NCBI GenBank assembly: GCA_029279945.1
Contig: JAJUHK010000003.1
Span: 124,001 to 188,000, forward strand
Length of the DNA: 64,000 nucleotides
Direction of reading: 5' to 3'
Source: Pseudidiomarina indica
GTDB lineage: Bacteria > Pseudomonadota > Gammaproteobacteria > Enterobacterales > Alteromonadaceae
Positions within the stretch are counted from its first letter, which is position 1. Each line of letters begins with the position of its first letter. The translations under genes were made by a program, and so were the position numbers. This document shows positions 60,825 to 64,000 of the stretch, piece after piece. Under the pieces are notes generated by a model that had not been told where the DNA came from, made no database searches, and saw only the letters and a list, made by a program, of their open reading frames with translations.

Positions 60825-61966
60825 TGACTATGGTTAATCGCTACTTAAATCCAGCTATTCCATCGCCTTGTTACGTTTGTGACGAGGCGTTATTGGAGCG
60901 CAATTTAAAGCTGATGAAACGCGTTCAAGACGAAAGCGGTGCTGACATTATTCTTGCTCTCAAAGGGTTCTCTATGTGGAGTACCTTTCCGCTCGTCCGA
61001 GACTATCTCAAAGGTTGTACTGCCAGCTCAGTGTGGGAAGCACGGCTAGCGGCAGAAGAATTTAGCCGCGAAGTTCATGCGTATGCACCGGCTTACAAAC
61101 AAAGCGATATCGCCGAGTTGCTACCTATTGTTCATCACATTTCCTTTAATAGCTTAAGTCAATGGCAGCGTTACAAAGACCAAGTATTAGAAGCAGGTGT
61201 ATCTGCTGGGTTACGTGTGAACCCTGAGCATCAAGAAGCGGAAACCGAACTTTATGATCCTAGTGCACCAGGCTCACGCTTAGGTATTCGAGCAGTTGGC
61301 CTCGAAAATGCCGACATAACAGGCATCGAGGGATTACATGTTCACAACTTATGTGAATGTGATTCCTTTGCTCTCGAGCGAACTTTAGCCGCTGTCGAGA
61401 GTAAGTTCGGGCACCTTTTGCACCAAATGAAATGGCTAAACCTTGGCGGTGGCCATCTCATGACACGTGAAGGATATGATGTTGAGCATTTAATTAAGCA
61501 ACTGAAACGTCTGCAAGATACTTACGATATTCGCGTCATTTTGGAACCAGGTTCTGCTGTTGCATGGCAAACTGGCCCCCTCGTTGCGGAAGTCGTCGAT
61601 ATCGTCGAAAATCAAGGCTCAATTGCGATTTTAGATATTTCAGCAACGGCCCATATGCCAGACGTGTTGGAGATGCCATATCGCCCGAAAATTACTGCTG
61701 CGGACGAGCCTGGAGTGCTGCCTTATACCTATCGGTTAGGCGGGAATTCGTGCCTTGCTGGTGACGTGATTGGTGCTTATAGCTTCGCCCAACCATTACA
61801 GCCAGGTGACCGTATCCTGTTTGAAGATATGATGCACTACACTATGGTTAAGACTACCTTCTTCAATGGCGTAGAACATCCGAGTATCGGGATTATTCGT
61901 CGTGATGGTCAGTTTGAGTTAATTAGAAAATTCAACTACCACGATTTCCGTTCACGTTTATCCTAA
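60824..61966 (+). CDS. nspC: Carboxynorspermidine decarboxylase
   Basis: PLP-dependent decarboxylase of the alanine-racemase fold that releases norspermidine or spermidine from the carboxy intermediate. The 380-residue protein carries the PLP lysine in LALKGFSMW, the GGG glycine loop in LNLGGGHLMTREGYD and the late catalytic EPGSAVAWQTGP and DMMHYTMVKTTFFNG. It starts with a TAATG overlap. An alternative ATG at codon 3 exists. The pair replaces the SpeD/SpeE route. A terminator follows. Confidence 0.94.
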   Translation: MTMVNRYLNPAIPSPCYVCDEALLERNLKLMKRVQDESGADIILALKGFSMWSTFPLVRDYLKGCTASSVWEARLAAEEFSREVHAYAPAYKQSDIAELLPIVHHISFNSLSQWQRYKDQVLEAGVSAGLRVNPEHQEAETELYDPSAPGSRLGIRAVGLENADITGIEGLHVHNLCECDSFALERTLAAVESKFGHLLHQMKWLNLGGGHLMTREGYDVEHLIKQLKRLQDTYDIRVILEPGSAVAWQTGPLVAEVVDIVENQGSIAILDISATAHMPDVLEMPYRPKITAADEPGVLPYTYRLGGNSCLAGDVIGAYSFAQPLQPGDRILFEDMMHYTMVKTTFFNGVEHPSIGIIRRDGQFELIRKFNYHDFRSRLS

Positions 61967-61984
61967 TCGCTCCTTAGTAAAAAC

Positions 61985-62019
61985 AAACGCAGTCAAGAAT
62001 AGACTAGACTGCGTTTTTT
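61985..62019. terminator. Terminator between nspC and coaX
   Basis: Stem AAACGCAGTC (61985-61994) pairs with GACTGCGTTT (62007-62016), with a 12-base loop that holds the coaX stop codon. A T-run (62014-62019) follows on the plus strand, and T-rich sequence (TTTGTTTTT) follows on the minus strand, so it can act both ways. Confidence 0.75.
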
Positions 62020-62765
62020 AATTGTGTTCGGCCTTCCCTTGCATAACAAGCTAATCCTTGTAGCACCAGCTCACTACGGACTTCGCCACGACGTTTTAAA
62101 TCCGCAGGCAAGAGTGGAATCGAACCGCCGCTATATAAAATACGATAATCAAACCAATCTAATTCTGTTTCAGATACGGCGATAGCTTGGCGGACAAGAC
62201 CTACAAAGCTGTTCACACAACCGTTGAGCAGACAATCCGTAGTGTTTTGTCCTAATTGATGCGCTTTGCCCCATTGTTCACCTGCATCAATGAACACTTT
62301 TGGTGTACGAGTAACGACCGACTCCCGCATGAGATTAACCCCTGGAGCAATCCAACCACCAAGATGCTGACCATTTTCATCAAGCCAATCCACAGTGATG
62401 GCGGTCCCGGCATCAATGATAACCGTCGCTTTGGGCTGCTCGTCAAATGCACCAACAAGCGCTAACCAACGGTCAATGCCCAAACGAGTTGCATCATCGT
62501 AAGCTGTAGTAACCCCAAAGGCGTGAGATTCACTTATAATTTCAATGATCGGGACATCACATTCTCGCAACCAATCCATTACTGCTTGTTGACTGCCCTT
62601 TCCACTTACACAAGCTAACCAGACACTCTCTACTGCGTCAGGCAGAGGCTGTTGCGCTAGCTCGCTATAGGTTAAATTCAGCCACGGCTCAAGATAACCA
62701 CTTGCATCCATCAACGCCATTTTAATTCGGGTATTTCCGGCATCCAGTAATAATTTATACGTCAT
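62004..62765 (-). CDS. coaX: Type III pantothenate kinase
   Basis: Phosphorylates pantothenate, the first step of coenzyme A synthesis, by the CoA-insensitive CoaX enzyme. The 253-residue ASKHA-fold protein has the first phosphate loop LLDAGNTRIKMAL, the second motif VIIDAGTAITVD, and the GGWIAPGVNLMRES segment. It overlaps birA by 11 bases. In E. coli the gene after birA is the unrelated type I kinase coaA, so the function is kept with a different protein. Confidence 0.95.
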   Translation of the reverse strand: MTYKLLLDAGNTRIKMALMDASGYLEPWLNLTYSELAQQPLPDAVESVWLACVSGKGSQQAVMDWLRECDVPIIEIISESHAFGVTTAYDDATRLGIDRWLALVGAFDEQPKATVIIDAGTAITVDWLDENGQHLGGWIAPGVNLMRESVVTRTPKVFIDAGEQWGKAHQLGQNTTDCLLNGCVNSFVGLVRQAIAVSETELDWFDYRILYSGGSIPLLPADLKRRGEVRSELVLQGLACYAREGRTQLKNAV

Positions 62766-63744
62766 AACGTAAACTTACCTCTCCAGCATGGAAGCGCTCA
62801 AGTTTCCCATTTCGCTTTACCAACAATGCACCTGTTTCATCAATCCCTTCCGCAATACCGTCCAAGACCTGCTGCCCCATGATGATGCGGACAGGTTTTT
62901 TTGCTAGGCGATCAAACTTACTCCAGCGCGCTAAAAATGCGGTCAATCCGTGCTCTGAATATTCTTCTAACGCTACACGTGTTTTCGTTATTAAAGCGGC
63001 GGCTACGACATTACGATCAACCGCCCTTGACAATACTTGATTTAAATCAGTCCAAGGTTGATCGATTTTATCATTAAGATAGGGTGGAATAGCAACATTC
63101 AAACCAACACCAATTATTACGTGAGCGGTGTCTAATGCTTGGCCTTCTAATTCAATGAGAATCCCAGCGATCTTCTTATTGTTAACCATGACGTCGTTAG
63201 GCCATTTTAGCTCAACGTCGTAAACCCCCATATCAAAAAGTAATTCACCGATAATTGTGCCTACCACTAAGCTTAATCCCATAGCAGCGACCATCCCCCG
63301 CTCAAGTCGCCAGTACATACTCATGTAAAGGTTACTAGCGAAGGGGGAAAGCCAACGTTTCCCACGCCGGCCGCGTCCCTGTGTTTGTGCTTCTGCCAAT
63401 ACTGCATATCCGGAATGCACACCATATTTGAGTGCCTGCTTAATAGTATCGTTCGTAGACGTAACAACACGTTCCAAGCTAATATCAGTAGAAGTTTGCC
63501 CGTTACTTTGCAAGTGAGACTGTATCTTATCCAACTCTAGTAATTGTACTGGAGCTGCTAACCGGTATCCTTTACCGGTTACCCGAAAGACATCTAACCC
63601 GAGCATTTGAACATCTTTGATGTATTGGCTGATTGCCGTACGACTGACCCCCAGATTCATTCCTAACTCTTCACCAGAATGAAACTGTCCGTCACTGAGT
63701 GTTTCGATAACACGCACAACACGTTCCATGCGAAAGGGCTTCAT
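62755..63744 (-). CDS. birA: Bifunctional biotin--protein ligase and biotin operon repressor
   Basis: Attaches biotin to carboxylase carriers and represses biotin genes. The 329-residue protein has an N-terminal winged helix-turn-helix (about 1-65, [17 protein letters not shown]), so it should be a repressor as well as a ligase. The ligase core shows [10 protein letters not shown], the biotinyl-AMP loop [31 protein letters not shown] and a C-terminal SH3-like domain. The start overlaps the murB stop by four bases. Confidence 0.96.
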   Translation of the reverse strand: MKPFRMERVVRVIETLSDGQFHSGEELGMNLGVSRTAISQYIKDVQMLGLDVFRVTGKGYRLAAPVQLLELDKIQSHLQSNGQTSTDISLERVVTSTNDTIKQALKYGVHSGYAVLAEAQTQGRGRRGKRWLSPFASNLYMSMYWRLERGMVAAMGLSLVVGTIIGELLFDMGVYDVELKWPNDVMVNNKKIAGILIELEGQALDTAHVIIGVGLNVAIPPYLNDKIDQPWTDLNQVLSRAVDRNVVAAALITKTRVALEEYSEHGLTAFLARWSKFDRLAKKPVRIIMGQQVLDGIAEGIDETGALLVKRNGKLERFHAGEVSLRYDV

Positions 63745-64000
63745 AATGTTACCAATCCGTTTTGACCCAACAAACGTACTTCAGTCTCCAATTTTACGCC
63801 GTACGCTTCCCACACTTGTTGCTGTATATAACCCGCTAGTTGAATAACATCTTCACCAACAGCGTCACCCATATTTACTAACACAAGCGCTTGGCGGTGA
63901 TGTACTGCAGCTCCGCCCAATCGATACCCCTTTAACTGTAATTGGTCGATGAGCCAACCTGCTGCTAACTTCACTTTACCAGACTGTAATTTATAGTGCG
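63741..64000 (-). CDS. murB: UDP-N-acetylenolpyruvoylglucosamine reductase, C-terminal part
   Basis: C-terminal fragment of MurB, the NADPH-dependent step that makes UDP-MurNAc for peptidoglycan. About 85 codons are in the window and the frame stays open to the edge, so the start is outside. The end matches E. coli Mur[31 protein letters not shown] and [12 protein letters not shown]. The GTG at 63974 is an internal codon, not a start. The murB-birA order is as in E. coli. Confidence 0.95.
   Translation of the reverse strand, partial: HYKLQSGKVKLAAGWLIDQLQLKGYRLGGAAVHHRQALVLVNMGDAVGEDVIQLAGYIQQQVWEAYGVKLETEVRLLGQNGLVTL

Overview
The window is a gene-dense stretch of chromosomal core genome from a gammaproteobacterium. 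The protein sequences, with E. coli-like gene order in many blocks (rlmB-rnr, lptG-lptF / pepA-holC-valS, parE-parC-plsC, nudF / tolC, cca-uppP-folK-folB / plsY-tsaD, pilT / yggS-proC-yggT, rdgB-hemW, mutY-yggX, murB-birA), point to Alteromonadales. Idiomarinaceae is my best guess, from moderate GC, a PutA without a DNA-binding domain and the carboxynorspermidine route; I cannot verify the taxon. I see no insertion sequence, prophage, integron, CRISPR array or rRNA operon, and no gene-free stretch longer than 300 bases.

Layout. 1-4.3 kb: rpsF, a small unknown membrane protein, rlmB, rnr and tRNA-Leu(CAA), all leftward. 4.4-12.1 kb: an RDD protein, lptG/lptF (LPS export), then pepA-holC-valS. 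12.1-19.1 kb leftward: rraB, plsC, parC, parE, yqiA, a DUF1249 gene and nudF. 19.3-25.4 kb: tolC-lpxL rightward, meeting a fused ygiF-glnE gene. 25.5-32.8 kb: putA, an acyl-CoA dehydrogenase and gspA-gspB. 32.9-37.5 kb: cca, uppP, folK, folB, plsY, tsaD. 37.6-45.5 kb: pilT, yggS-proC-yggT-DUF4426, a K+/H+ antiporter, rdgB-hemW, trmB. 45.6-51 kb: an OmpA-family porin, mutY, yggX, a fused waaA-kdkA and a glycosyltransferase. 51.1-59.5 kb: a DeaD helicase, two aldehyde dehydrogenases, a Na+-symporter, tmcA. 59.6-64 kb: carboxynorspermidine synthase and decarboxylase, coaX, birA and the end of murB, which runs off the window.

How genes work together. Envelope building dominates: LptF/LptG export LPS, LpxL acylates lipid A, WaaA-KdkA adds and phosphorylates Kdo, a neighbouring glycosyltransferase probably extends the core, PlsY and PlsC start phospholipid synthesis, UppP and MurB serve peptidoglycan, and TolC, OmpA and GspA/B sit in or across the envelope. 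A second group handles RNA and translation (RpsF, RlmB, RNase R, RraB, ValS, Cca, TsaD, TrmB, TmcA, DeaD, tRNA-Leu).

No obviously new defence or mobile system is present. The notable items are two gene fusions of normally separate neighbours: ygiF-glnE (triphosphatase plus glutamine synthetase adenylyltransferase), and waaA-kdkA (Kdo transferase plus Kdo kinase), the latter keeping what looks like an internal ribosome binding site. Another is a recurring arrangement in which hairpins at convergent gene ends carry a stop codon inside the hairpin.
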